Assembly: GCF_018130695.1 (NCBI RefSeq)
Contig: NZ_JAFCJX010000017.1
Span: 122,208-186,207 of the forward strand
Direction: 5' to 3'
DNA from: Bradyrhizobium jicamae
Lineage (GTDB): Bacteria > Pseudomonadota > Alphaproteobacteria > Rhizobiales > Xanthobacteraceae
DNA: 64,000 nucleotides
Shown here: one piece after another, positions 43,746 through 52,901 of the stretch
How the letters are laid out: every line of letters starts with the position of its first letter
How positions within the stretch are numbered: position 1 is the stretch's first letter
Notes under the pieces: model-generated
The model's input: the letters and a program-made list of their open reading frames with translations, nothing else
Database searches by the model: none
What the model was told of the DNA's origin: nothing
Program-made: the position numbers and the translations under genes

Positions 43746-45263
43746 GTGTCGATAAAGAACGTCCTTCTCGGCTTTGCACTACGACCCTCATTGCGCACAA
43801 AATTGCTTATGGCGTTCTTCGCCATCGAGGTGTTTTTGGTCTCGGTTGGGGTAATCGGCCTCCTCTCGCTGCGCGAGGCGGATCAGCGGGCGAACCAGGT
43901 CGTTGGTCTGCAGCAGAAGATCGAGGCATATCGGCAGATGCAGCACAATACGCTCCGGCAGCTTTATGGCGTGTCCACAGCGCTCGCCTTTCCAAATGAA
44001 GCGACGTTGGCAGTTGTGCTGCGACAGATCAATCAGTTTGGCTACGACCTCGATCGCGTCTCGTTCGTGGCAAAGGACGAGGTGGCGTTGCTCAACCAAG
44101 TGCGCGAAGAGTATGCGCGCTTTATAGCCGTCGTTTCAAACATCGCCGAGCTCATCCGCAGCGGAAGAGCGTCCGAGGCCAAGCAGAGAGAACTCGCGGA
44201 GCTCGGACCTCTCGCGGACAAGCTCGAACGACTGACTAATCAATTGGTCAACCGGGCTGAAGCAGACATGGTGGCCGGCATAGATGCGAGCCGACAAACC
44301 TACACCAAATCACAGATGCTCGTCACTGTGGTCGCTCTCGCAAGTTTTGTCCTTACGCTGGTCTTGGGACATGCGATCTCCCGATCTGTGATCGAACCAG
44401 TCCGCATCATTCACCATGGCTTGAACCGGATAGCCGCTGGCGATTTCGCCCAGCGTATAGAGGTGCCCAATCGGGACGAACTCGGGGAGCTTGCGGCGCA
44501 TGTTAATTCGGCCTGCGACGAGTTGCAGCAGCTCTATCGGAGCCTTGAGGAGGCGAGCCGACACAAATCGCAGTTCCTCGCAAACATGAGTCATGAATTG
44601 CGGACACCATTGAACGCGGTACTCGGCTTTTCGGAGCTCATGCTCGACGGGATATACGGCGATCCTCCAGAGAAAATGCGATCCGCCATCGAAAGGATCC
44701 AACGGAACGGAAGACATCTGCTCGGGCTCATCAACGACGTCCTCGACCTCTCCAAGATTGAAGCCGGACAGCTTCGGCTTTCGCTGGCCGACTACTCGGT
44801 GGAGGAGCTGGTAAATGTTGTCCATACCTCCGTCGAGTCGCTCGCCGCAGACAAGAACCTGAGTTTGAGAATTGCCGTTCCGGCTGGCTTGCCGCCCGCG
44901 CGAGGAGACGAACGCAGGCTCGCCCAGGCCCTGTTCAATCTCGTTGGTAACGCGATCAAATTCACGGACCGGGGAGAGGTCCGAATAGAAGTGGAGGCGA
45001 AGGCAGATTCCTACGTCTTCTCTGTTCAGGACACAGGACCGGGCATCGACGAGGCGGACCAAGCCAGAATATTCCAGGAATTCCAGCAGGTGGATAACTC
45101 GATCACCAAGACGAAGGGAGGCGCGGGGTTGGGCCTCGCAATCGTAAAGCGCATTGTGGAAATGCATGGCGGTCGAATCTGGATCCAATCTCGCCTCGGC
45201 CAGGGCGCGCGCTTCTCTTTTCTGGTGCCGGCCCGCCTTGAGCAACAGGCGGTGCAGGCATGA
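43746..45263 (+). CDS. membrane histidine kinase of the binding-protein operon
   Basis: A 505-residue inner-membrane sensor kinase. A first membrane helix lies near residues 18-41 (LLMAFFAIEVFLVSVGVIGLLSL), then a periplasmic region of about 150 helical residues, then a second helix (MLVTVVALASFVLTLVLGHAIS). HAMP, HisKA (His283 in FLANMSHELRTPLN) and the ATPase domain (LVGNAIKFTD, DTGPGID, GLGLAIVKRIV) follow. The GTG at 43746 with GGAAGTGGAG upstream fits the operon; the longer frame would overlap copy 2. Its periplasmic part may contact the binding proteins made next to it. It overlaps the next gene by ATGA. Confidence 0.9.
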   Translation: MSIKNVLLGFALRPSLRTKLLMAFFAIEVFLVSVGVIGLLSLREADQRANQVVGLQQKIEAYRQMQHNTLRQLYGVSTALAFPNEATLAVVLRQINQFGYDLDRVSFVAKDEVALLNQVREEYARFIAVVSNIAELIRSGRASEAKQRELAELGPLADKLERLTNQLVNRAEADMVAGIDASRQTYTKSQMLVTVVALASFVLTLVLGHAISRSVIEPVRIIHHGLNRIAAGDFAQRIEVPNRDELGELAAHVNSACDELQQLYRSLEEASRHKSQFLANMSHELRTPLNAVLGFSELMLDGIYGDPPEKMRSAIERIQRNGRHLLGLINDVLDLSKIEAGQLRLSLADYSVEELVNVVHTSVESLAADKNLSLRIAVPAGLPPARGDERRLAQALFNLVGNAIKFTDRGEVRIEVEAKADSYVFSVQDTGPGIDEADQARIFQEFQQVDNSITKTKGGAGLGLAIVKRIVEMHGGRIWIQSRLGQGARFSFLVPARLEQQAVQA

Positions 45264-45625
45264 GCAAACGGATACTGGTCGTCGAAGATCAGGAGGACAA
45301 TCGGCAAATCCTGCGCGATCTGCTTGCAAGCGTCGGTTATGAAATGATCGAGGCGCACGACGGCGAAGGAGCGCTCATGGTGGCGCGAACCCATAGCCCC
45401 GACCTGATCCTGATGGACATCCAGTTACCTCTTCTTGACGGATACGAGGCGACACGTCGCATAAAAGCGCAGCCGGATCTTCGCGATATTCCAATCATCG
45501 TCGTCACCTCCTATGCGCTTGGCGGCGACGAGGAAAAGGCACGCGCTGCAGGCTGCGATGCCTATGTCGCTAAACCCTACAGCGCACGAAAGCTACTTGA
45601 GACGATCAATCGATACCTGCCATGA
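45260..45625 (+). CDS. DivK-like single-domain response regulator
   Basis: A 121-residue receiver with nothing else attached. The acidic pocket (VVEDQED), phospho-acceptor Asp53 (LILMDIQLP), the VVTSYA threonine/serine region and Lys105 (YVAKPYS) are all present. It resembles DivK, which transmits phosphate between kinases and is also found in gene clusters outside cell-cycle control. It is coupled to the kinase by a 4-base overlap and followed 25 bases on by the receiver-cyclase gene, so it may carry phosphate between them (inference). Confidence 0.9.
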   Translation: MSKRILVVEDQEDNRQILRDLLASVGYEMIEAHDGEGALMVARTHSPDLILMDIQLPLLDGYEATRRIKAQPDLRDIPIIVVTSYALGGDEEKARAAGCDAYVAKPYSARKLLETINRYLP

Positions 45626-45650
45626 GGATTCAGAGCGCGTTGGAGCGGAG

Positions 45651-46763
45651 ATGCATGTCCCACCCCGAATCTTGATCGTGGATGACAACGAAACGAATCG
45701 CTGCCTTCTTACCGCGCGCCTAGGTGCCGAGGGTTATCAAACTGTGGAGGCTGAAAACGGCGAGAGGGCGCTCGCGGTCGTGCGTGAAGTAGAGCCAGAC
45801 GTTGTCCTCCTCGACGTCATGATGCCGAAAATCGATGGCTTTGAGGTCTGCCGGCGACTGAAGATCGATACGACGCTGGGATTTGTTCCAATCATCATGG
45901 TGACGGCGCGGACCGAAACGGAGGATGTCGTCGCGGGACTTAACGCGGGTGCTGACGAGTACCTGACCAAGCCGGTCGATCATGCCGCCCTCGTTGCGCG
46001 TGTGCGCTCCATGCTCCGAATTAAAGAGTTGCATGATCGAGCTGAATCCCAGGCTGTCGAGCTCGCCGAGTGGAATAGAAGGCTCGAGCAGCGTGTTGAG
46101 GAGCAAGTTATGCAAATTGAGCGGGTCAGCCGTCTGAAGCGGTTTCTGTCACCGCAAATAGCGGAGCTGATTCTTTCTTCATCGAAATATGAGCCGTTAG
46201 CGAGCCACCGAAGGCAGGTAACGATAGTCTTCGGTGACCTTCGCGGTTTCACGGCGTTCGCAGAGACTGCGGAACCCGAAGAGGTGATGGCGGTGATGCA
46301 AGAATATCATGCCGCCTTAGGCTCCCTCGTGCACCAGTTTGAAGGCACATTGGAGAGGTTCCTCGGCGACGGAATCATGGTGATTTTCGGCGATCCGATA
46401 CCTTGTGCAGATCCATGCAAACGAGCTGTCCAAATGGCGATCGCGATGCGAAGCCGCCTGTTGGATTTGTCGAATAAGTGGCGGCGTGAAAGACACGAAC
46501 TTGGTTTTGGAGTCGGCATTGCATATGGATATGCGACGCTCGGCCCCATCGGTTTTGAGGGACGTTCTGAGTACAGCGCGATCGGTACGGTGGTGAATCT
46601 AGCTGCCCGTCTTTGCGCGGAGGCGCGCGACGGTCAGATTCTCGTTGATGGTAAGGTACGGGAAGCGCTTGACGCGAGGGCGACCGCGGAGCCCGTGGGT
46701 GAACTTACGCTCAAGGGGTTGCGGCGTCCGATTGCGGCATACAACGTCGTTGAGATGGCCTAA
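45651..46763 (+). CDS. response regulator fused to class III adenylate/guanylate cyclase
   Basis: A 370-residue protein. Residues 1-125 form a receiver (VDDNETNRCLL, Asp55 in VVLLDVMMP, Lys in YLTKPVD). A coiled linker leads to a class III cyclase domain (about 185-370): metal Asp197 (IVFGDLRGF) and Asp240 (ERFLGDGIMVIFG), and AIGTVVNLAARL. The lysine that usually precedes the GD motif is an arginine here, so substrate choice (ATP or GTP) is uncertain. Phosphorylation would switch cyclic nucleotide production. The ATG at 45651 follows GGAGCGG. It is the last gene of the operon; a weak hairpin (AGGGG-GTGCG-CCCCT) follows at 46836. Confidence 0.9.
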   Translation: MHVPPRILIVDDNETNRCLLTARLGAEGYQTVEAENGERALAVVREVEPDVVLLDVMMPKIDGFEVCRRLKIDTTLGFVPIIMVTARTETEDVVAGLNAGADEYLTKPVDHAALVARVRSMLRIKELHDRAESQAVELAEWNRRLEQRVEEQVMQIERVSRLKRFLSPQIAELILSSSKYEPLASHRRQVTIVFGDLRGFTAFAETAEPEEVMAVMQEYHAALGSLVHQFEGTLERFLGDGIMVIFGDPIPCADPCKRAVQMAIAMRSRLLDLSNKWRRERHELGFGVGIAYGYATLGPIGFEGRSEYSAIGTVVNLAARLCAEARDGQILVDGKVREALDARATAEPVGELTLKGLRRPIAAYNVVEMA

Positions 46764-47201
46764 TCCCTTCGAAGCACCCGGCTAGAGGTCCGGCTCTTGT
46801 GCGGCCCAACTGAGTTGATCCAGCCATCAACCTGAAGGGGGTGCGCCCCTGAACCTTCTTTGGACTCGCGCGAAAGCGATCTAACGGATTAGCGTCTTCA
46901 ACTTGTGGGCCCCTCCCGGACTTGCCGGCAGGCCGCGCTGATGTCTCCTTCGAAGTCAATGCGGACGTCGAGCACTTTCGCGCAGCGCGTTCCCAAGGCC
47001 TCGGACTGCTCGCCCAAAGGCCGACTTCTGCCATAACAATGGATTTGCGAATCCAACGCGAGGTTTCTGGCGACTTGGTCGACCCTGGAGATCGTCTGTT
47101 CCTAATCTCACGGCTGACCAAAAATGCTGGGTCGAGCGAGTTCGGTTTCTGACCCGACTGAGACATCGAGGTCCACAATGCTTTTAGCGCCAGGCACGGC
47201 A
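46764..47201. other. intergenic region after the signalling operon
   Basis: About 440 bases. The hairpin AGGGG-GTGCG-CCCCT at 46836-46850 may end the operon transcript, although its T run is weak (GAACCTTCTTT). A frame at 46922-47152 lacks a ribosome site and is not called. Confidence 0.4.
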
Positions 47202-48188
47202 TTAGCGGGTCTTGCCGCGTATCGCATCCCACCACGGACAGGTGCCCGCCATGCGTTCGTAGTTGCCTTCCATCACCTGAACAGGGGCGCGACGTGGACC
47301 GATCTCCGGCGCGGCCGAGGGAGGCGCGCCAATATCTTCAAATAGGCCCTTGTGGCCCCAGAAGCTACCGACACTGGTCATCTCCACCGGCGGCGCTGTG
47401 TCGTCGACCTCCTTGCCGCCCCAGCCGCACTCCACGTAGATCTCTGATGGAGTGCGCATGTAATACGACGTCATGAGATCATTTGGGTGGCGGCCGAGAG
47501 TGGCGACAATTTTCTCCGGGCTACCCTGTAGCAGGTCATACCCCTGACCGACGTCGTCGAGAAGATAATATTCGACAAGCAGGTGATGCATGCTGCGCAC
47601 TGGTGCGGCCACGAGAGCCACGCTGTGGTGCCGTGCGTTGACATGCATGAAGTAAGCCGTCAGCGGGGCAACCATGAAGTCGCTAATGCGAAACCCCAGC
47701 AGGTCCTTGTAGAAGGCCAAGGCGACATCGATGTCTGGGAATGTCAGAAGGGTGTGGCCCATGCCTAGCGGGCCGGTACGGAAGCCGGAGACGTCGCGGC
47801 TAGGCTTAAAGACCGTGTCAGCTACCTGGGCGCCGTGAAAAGCTTCCAAACGATTGCCGGCGGGATCGGCAAAGGAGATCAACTCCGTCACACAGCGCTG
47901 GTCCGCCAGCTCTGCGGGTTCGCGCTTCACAGCGACGCCTGCGTTTTCGAGGCGGGCAGCGAGTGAGTCGAGAGCCACGGCATTGGCGACTTCCCAGCCA
48001 AAGACCTGAGCGCCCGGCTCAATGGCTCGGTCAATGAACAGGCGCTGTTTGCGGTCGTCCATACGGAAGGCACGCATCGAGCTGGCGCGGTCCACGGCCT
48101 GCATGCCAATGTTTGATGTGGCGAATGCGGCCCAATCATCGAGGTTCGATGCGCCGACGCCGAGATAACCGAAGGCCTGGATTTCCAT
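47202..48188 (-). CDS. extradiol ring-cleavage dioxygenase (VOC family, BphC-like)
   Basis: A 328-residue, two-domain vicinal-oxygen-chelate protein of the type that cleaves catechols such as 2,3-dihydroxybiphenyl. The three iron ligands of the active domain are visible: His in GMGHTLL, His in NARHHSVAL and Glu in EIYVECGWG. The first domain (residues 1-130) is the structural half with LGVGASNLDDWAAF. The ATG at 48188 follows GGGGAGGATACAC. It is flanked by other catabolic-type genes, but no full aromatic pathway is visible in this window, so the substrate is open. Confidence 0.85.
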   Translation of the reverse strand: MEIQAFGYLGVGASNLDDWAAFATSNIGMQAVDRASSMRAFRMDDRKQRLFIDRAIEPGAQVFGWEVANAVALDSLAARLENAGVAVKREPAELADQRCVTELISFADPAGNRLEAFHGAQVADTVFKPSRDVSGFRTGPLGMGHTLLTFPDIDVALAFYKDLLGFRISDFMVAPLTAYFMHVNARHHSVALVAAPVRSMHHLLVEYYLLDDVGQGYDLLQGSPEKIVATLGRHPNDLMTSYYMRTPSEIYVECGWGGKEVDDTAPPVEMTSVGSFWGHKGLFEDIGAPPSAAPEIGPRRAPVQVMEGNYERMAGTCPWWDAIRGKTR

Positions 48189-48501
48189 GTGTATCCTCCC
48201 CGGTTGCTTTCTTGACAAGGGTAAGAGGCAGCGAGCGCCATTGCAATTGGAGTTTGCGGCGTTCGCTCTTCACAGGACAGCTAAAATTCCTGTGGTCGCG
48301 ACGGCCGGAATAGCGAACATTACAAATTCACGCCGCCAAGTTGGCAGGGCCCATTGCGGAAACCGGCCGCCAACGCACCCCATGTCGCCTATTGGCCCGA
48401 ACGATGTGCGATAGTAGCGGCGACCACCGCTCCTGACCCACCGGAAATGATCGCACCCGAATCTACCCAGTGGGTTCGATCCTCTAGGTGCTAATCTGAT
48501 C
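48189..48501. repeat. intergenic region with a copy of a dispersed repeat
   Basis: Between 48380 and 48450 lies a sequence (CGATGTGCGATAG...CGACCACCGCTCCTGACCCAC) that also occurs, with changes, near 58240-58290. Phrases of this kind recur between genes in Bradyrhizobium (from memory). No gene is seen. Confidence 0.45.
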
Positions 48502-49083
48502 TCAGCGCGCGGCCAACCTCTTGTACGCCGCAATAGCCCGCTTGAGGTCGTCATATTCCTCGCAAGGAATGAGGCAGAGATCTTCGAGCGCGGTAAGTAG
48601 TTGCTCCGCTTTGTCGGGCTCGCCAAGCACGAGATAGGCCTCACCAAGATGTTCATGCGCGCTGCGGTGGCGGGGATTTAGCGTCAGCGCCCGCTGATAA
48701 TGGCCGATAGCCGGGCCAAGCTGACGCAGCCGCCGATAGGCATAGCCGATGTAGTTCTGGGTATCGGCATTAAGCGGGTCACGCAGTGCGGCGAGTTCGA
48801 ACGCTTTGATTGCACCAGTCCAATCCTCGGCGACGAGCGCCCTCTTGCCGGCCTTGAAATCGGGGTCAAGCTGAGCCCAGTCGGCATCCGATGCGACGAC
48901 AGACACCATGGTGGTGCAGATCGGCCAGGCTTCGGGCGTGATTGCTGTCTCGGCTTTACGGTCGAGTCCACCGAAAGGCGGTTTAATCTGCCACTGCGGC
49001 AGGCTTTTCGTGTAGAGCACGACACCGGCGACCAACGTACCGAGCACTGTAGCCACTGCGACAACGCGGATCATCCTTATCAT
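48502..49083 (-). CDS. small TPR protein with N-terminal membrane anchor
   Basis: A 193-residue protein. An N-terminal hydrophobic helix (VVAVATVLGTLVAGVVLY) acts as signal or anchor. Three TPR-like helix pairs follow (WTGAIKAFELAALRDPLNADTQNYIGYAYRRLRQLGPAIGHYQRALTLNPRHRSAHEHLGEAYLVLGEPDKAEQLL). It should sit in the periplasm and assist protein-protein contacts. It is 45 bases downstream of the larger TPR gene and probably in the same operon. Confidence 0.8.
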   Translation of the reverse strand: MIRMIRVVAVATVLGTLVAGVVLYTKSLPQWQIKPPFGGLDRKAETAITPEAWPICTTMVSVVASDADWAQLDPDFKAGKRALVAEDWTGAIKAFELAALRDPLNADTQNYIGYAYRRLRQLGPAIGHYQRALTLNPRHRSAHEHLGEAYLVLGEPDKAEQLLTALEDLCLIPCEEYDDLKRAIAAYKRLAAR

Positions 49084-49128
49084 CTCGTCGTTGACAGCTG
49101 CCGGGCATCAAGCCAGCCAACCGAAGAG

Positions 49129-50727
49129 TCATTGTCGTGCGCTGCCTACAGTGTCATTTCGCAAGTATGCCTGGGCCTCACGGATTTCCTTCCGCTCAGT
49201 ATCGGCGTTCTTGGTCTGCTCCACCAGCTTGTCGAAATACTCGATTGCCTTCTGGCGGTCGCCGGCGCCGTCGGCGGCGCGCGCGGCTCCCCAGAACGCG
49301 CGGAAGCGGTTGGGGGTCTGCTTGAGTGCGGTCTCGAATTCGTTCAGCGCAGCTGCGGGCTGCCCAAGTTCAAGCAGCAATTCCCCGAGCAGCTCGCGGA
49401 ACGGATAGAGGCGATTCTCCATCGCCACATGCTTGAGGCTGCCATCTTCGCTGTCGGCAGCTGCCCGCATGAACCGCAGCGCCTGATCGCGCTCACCTTC
49501 TTTCAGCGCGACCCACGCGGAAACGGCAAGCATTTGCTCATCGGTACGATTGGCCCAGTAGGACTGGTCGGCGCTCTGCAGCGTCGCGCGCAACACCTTC
49601 ATGGCTTCGATCTCTTCCTTGGCGCCTGCGAGGTCGCCGGCGCGCGCCATGCCGAGACCGCGCGTGAAGCGGATCAACGAATCTGCCATGGGATATTTAG
49701 TGGGATCCATCGGCAGTGCGGCAGCACCTGCCCAGTCTGCTCGCTCAAGGACATAGCGCGCTGGCATGGCGGCCTTGGCGGTAAAATTGACAAAGTTTAT
49801 CGGACGGTCGCCGCGGTCGGCCGTGGCGAGCGACTTCTTGATCATTGCATCGGCCTTCGCATCCTGTGCGAGCTGCAAATGCGCGTAGACCGTAAAATCT
49901 GACGCGTGATAATAGTCGGGCTGGATCTGAAGCGCCGACGCATTCGAGGCGATGGATTCTTCCCAAAGTCCGACCATGGAGTAGATGTGCGAAGGCATGT
50001 GCCGAGCATGCGGCACGGCTGGTGCGATGCCAGCGTAGCGCCTCGCCGATGCCACCCCTTTTTCGGCAAGCGGCGCAAAGTCGTAGGCGTGAATGAGGTA
50101 GTGCGTGACGCCCGGATGCTGCGGGTTCTGGTCGAAGAGTTTCTCCAGAAGTGCCGCGGATTTCAGCTGGTTGGCATAGGTTAGGTCGTTTTTTGGTGCT
50201 GAGGCTTGGAGCGTCAGCGCATAAAAAGCCTGGACTTCGTAGTCGTCCGGATAGCTTTGCGCCATCCGCTCCATCGCGGCATTGTAGGCTGCCAGCCGGG
50301 CGTCTACGGCGACCTTGTCATGGTCGCGGAAATATGCGCTCAGCGCTTCGATCCAGTCGCGCTCGCGCTGCGTTTTCGGCCCTGCAGCCCGCGCTTTATC
50401 CAGTGCGTCCCAAGCCGCTTGCGCCTCCGCTCGCGTCGGCGTGGTCGCGAGCGTATTGCCGAGGAGATCCATCGCCACACCCCAATATGCCATGGCGCAG
50501 TTGGGATCCTGCTGCAGTATCGCTTCGAACGTCCGGCGGGCGATCAGGAACCAATACGAATGCAGCATGGCGACGCCGCGGTCGAATTCGGCCTGCACAT
50601 TGGGGTCGCAAGATGTGGGAAGGGTCACTGTGCCGAGCTTTTGGTCCTGCTGGCCCATCGCGCCGCTTGTCAGGGCTGCAGTGACAAGGCCGGTCGCAAA
50701 CAATATTCGTGACAAGTGAGCGCTCAT
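49129..50727 (-). CDS. exported TPR-repeat protein
   Basis: A 532-residue protein. Its signal peptide (MSAHLSRILFATGLVTAALTSGAMG) is followed by a domain with AEFDRGVAMLHSYWFLIARRTFEAILQQDPNCAMAYWGVAMDLLGN and many further TPR helices to the end (ALNEFETALKQTPNRFRAFWGAARAADGAGDRQKAIEYFDKLVEQ). This family is widespread in proteobacteria without a fixed function. The ATG at 50727 with GGAGGGGAG upstream is preferred over the longer frame to 50934. It heads an operon with the small TPR protein. Confidence 0.82.
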   Translation of the reverse strand: MSAHLSRILFATGLVTAALTSGAMGQQDQKLGTVTLPTSCDPNVQAEFDRGVAMLHSYWFLIARRTFEAILQQDPNCAMAYWGVAMDLLGNTLATTPTRAEAQAAWDALDKARAAGPKTQRERDWIEALSAYFRDHDKVAVDARLAAYNAAMERMAQSYPDDYEVQAFYALTLQASAPKNDLTYANQLKSAALLEKLFDQNPQHPGVTHYLIHAYDFAPLAEKGVASARRYAGIAPAVPHARHMPSHIYSMVGLWEESIASNASALQIQPDYYHASDFTVYAHLQLAQDAKADAMIKKSLATADRGDRPINFVNFTAKAAMPARYVLERADWAGAAALPMDPTKYPMADSLIRFTRGLGMARAGDLAGAKEEIEAMKVLRATLQSADQSYWANRTDEQMLAVSAWVALKEGERDQALRFMRAAADSEDGSLKHVAMENRLYPFRELLGELLLELGQPAAALNEFETALKQTPNRFRAFWGAARAADGAGDRQKAIEYFDKLVEQTKNADTERKEIREAQAYLRNDTVGSARQ

Positions 50728-51383
50728 CTTAAATCTCCCCTCCGCTTGCACAGCCCATGTCGCGCGAGCCTGCTCGATCGACCACCAAGGCTGCGCGTCT
50801 ATTCCGTCCCTTCCGTTTTTTTTGGAGCGTCCAGTTGTCATGCAAAAAGTGCGGACAGCCTGTTTTGTCCGCCGGCGTGCCAAATTGCGCACGTCTCCAT
50901 GAAGTGCACTTTTCTTGCCTGAAGCTGCCTTCATTTTACAGGATGAGGGCCGCCCGCAGGCAACTCAACATTGGAAAAATACTCCACATCCCGCATCTCT
51001 GATAGAGCAGGGAGACTGCCGTTCTTGGCCCGTCGCTGCCGTTGAGCCGATGCCGCTACATGTCGGCTCGCGGTAACAGACCGGAAGTTTGCGGCCGAGC
51101 GCTGGACCGACGCTTTTGACCCGAAGCGGACATTTACAAGCTTTGGGAGTGCGCACTGCACAGAACGCCTCTTTCGGCCGGGCTTGAGAAGGTTTAGTCT
51201 CCATCTGCAGCTACCTCTCGATAACGGGAGGCGCCGACATCTCCGTAAAGCTGAATTGGCGGCGGGCATGCTATCGGCGAGCATCGCATACTGTCGCACC
51301 GACAATTTTTGATGCCGGTCTTCCACGAGCACGCACCCCAACGAGGAGACGGGAGGCGTTCGCTAGCCACATGGGAGAACGAG
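50728..51383. other. divergent intergenic region with repeat-like phrases
   Basis: About 650 bases between the TPR operon and the SGNH hydrolase, which are divergent. The segment 51090-51140 (GGACCGACGCTTTTGACCCGAAGCGGACATT) belongs to the same dispersed intergenic repeat style as 11800 and 58180. Minus-strand frames here (50931-51341) are repeat translations, not genes. Confidence 0.45.
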
Positions 51384-52043
51384 ATGAAATCAGAATTCGG
51401 AAATCGCCTTGCAGCTTTTGCCGTCGCGCTTTGTTTCGTGCCCGGATGGATTGCAAGCAATAGCGTCCGTGCCGATGAAAGGGCGACTAAGATCGTCATG
51501 ATCGGTGATTCTCTCACCGAAGGTAAGGTGGCTGAAACGGATCGCATCCCGATCCAACTCGAATTTGCCCTGAAAGCGAAAGGTCAGTCGGTATCAGTTA
51601 TCAACGCGGGCGTGGGCGGTGACTCCGCCGCGAAGGGACTCGCAAGATTGAACCGAGTTGTCAAAGACGACACCGACGCAGTGATTGTGGCACTCGGTTG
51701 GTGGGACATGAGCAGGGGACTCGATCCAAAGGTCACTCGCGCTGCCTTAGCAGCGATCCTGGATAACCTTCAAGCGCGGAAGGTCGCTGTGCTCCTCTGC
51801 GGGGTGCGAGCGCATACACAATTCGGAGACGAACATGAGAAAGCATTTGCTGAAATGTTCGCTGCCCTTGCCCGCGAATACAACGTTCTATTCTTCCCAG
51901 CCATCAACGGTGCGGTTCTGGACAATGCTGAACTAAACGCGGTGGATGGCTTGCACCCCAACGCGGCCGGAAACAAGGCGATCGTCGCGCAAATTCTTCC
52001 AACGGTCGAGGCTCTCATAGATCGAGCGCGTTCGAGATCGTGA
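51384..52043 (+). CDS. exported SGNH/GDSL-family hydrolase
   Basis: A 219-residue esterase-like protein. A signal peptide (MKSEFGNRLAAFAVALCFVPGWIASNSVRA) is followed by the block I motif IGDSLTEG (catalytic Ser), an NAGVGGD segment (block II) and the catalytic block V DGLHPNAAG (Asp and His). It is similar in layout to TesA-type lysophospholipase/arylesterases. It would act in the periplasm on ester bonds; the substrate is not evident. The ATG at 51384 follows GGGAGAACGAG; the longer frame from 51309 is discarded. Confidence 0.85.
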   Translation: MKSEFGNRLAAFAVALCFVPGWIASNSVRADERATKIVMIGDSLTEGKVAETDRIPIQLEFALKAKGQSVSVINAGVGGDSAAKGLARLNRVVKDDTDAVIVALGWWDMSRGLDPKVTRAALAAILDNLQARKVAVLLCGVRAHTQFGDEHEKAFAEMFAALAREYNVLFFPAINGAVLDNAELNAVDGLHPNAAGNKAIVAQILPTVEALIDRARSRS

Positions 52044-52103
52044 TCCAAATGAGCATTTGATGACGCTCGGCCGACTTCTGCTTCTGGCCCGGAGCCGTCT
52101 GTG

Positions 52104-52133
52104 AGGGCAGCGCAGAGCGCGTCTGCTCTGCCC
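52104..52133. terminator. long hairpin between two convergent genes
   Basis: GGGCAG-C-GCAGA / TCTGC-T-CTGCCC (52105-52116 and 52122-52133) form 11 bp around a one-base mismatch and a 5-base loop (GCGCG). There is no T run. It lies between the SGNH hydrolase and the integrase remnant, which converge, and may terminate either transcript or belong to a repeat. Confidence 0.5.
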
Positions 52134-52139
52134 CCAAAG

Positions 52140-52767
52140 TCAGACGTCGACTTGTTCTGCTATCGCGAGGGCGTCATCGACCTCGATGCCGAGATATCGA
52201 ACGGTGCTCTCGATCTTGGTATGTCCCAGAAGGAGCTGTACGGCTCGCGGGTTGCCGGTTCGGCGATAGATCAAGGTCGCCTTCGTCCGGCGAAGGGAAT
52301 GCGTCCCGAACAGATGCGGGTCCAATCCGATGCCGGCGAGCCAGCCGGATAGGAGACGGGCATACTGGCGGGTCGTCATATGTCTACTCATCCGCCGACC
52401 GGTGAACAGGTATTGACGTCTTGCCTGTATCCCGAAGGTAATCGTCGATTGCTTGCCGGGTCGATTCCGTCAGTTCAAATTTGACTGGCCGGCCGGTCTT
52501 CTTCTGTCGGACGGTCGCGCGGTCGGCCGAATATCCACCCGGCGCAAGGTCATCAACTTTCAAGGCTACGACGTCGCAACCGCGAAGCTTGCTATCGATG
52601 GCGACGTTGAACAGTGCCAAGTCGCGCATTCGGCCTTCGACCTGCAGCTTGGCTCGAATTGACCAGACGTGCTTCGGACGGAGCGGCGGCTTTGCGCCGA
52701 CGATCTTCCCCTTGTTCCAAGGAACGTGCTTCGAGACGGCGGGGACGGTGTTTGGAATAACGGTCAT
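52140..52767 (-). pseudogene. tyrosine recombinase/integrase, frameshifted
   Basis: The N-terminal frame (52384-52767) has LFNVAIDSKLRGCDVVALKVDDL, which contains the first catalytic arginine. The C-terminal frame (ends 52140) holds the rest: HLFGTHSLRRTKATLI (His, Arg) and QLLLGHTKIESTVRYLGI (His, Tyr). The two frames meet near 52405-52420, where the sequence should read through YLFTGRR but a base is missing or added. The protein would be a short, core-only integrase of about 208 residues. As it stands it is broken. It may be left over from an integrated element. Confidence 0.85.
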
Positions 52768-52901
52768 CTTGACCTCCTCAGCTAGTGAGGCTGGTCATTT
52801 TCAGCCGGAAGCCCTTCCAATCCGGCGTCCGGTTCTAGATGATTGGAGACGTACTTGTGTCCAATTCGAGCGTCAGAAGAGCCGAGTTTGACCCGATGCG
52901 G

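Noticed and set aside
44310..45329. Minus-strand frame of 339 residues over the histidine kinase
   Set aside because: Antisense to a kinase with all conserved boxes.
48700..49902. Plus-strand frame of 400 residues over the TPR genes
   Set aside because: Antisense to signal-peptide-bearing TPR genes; no motif.
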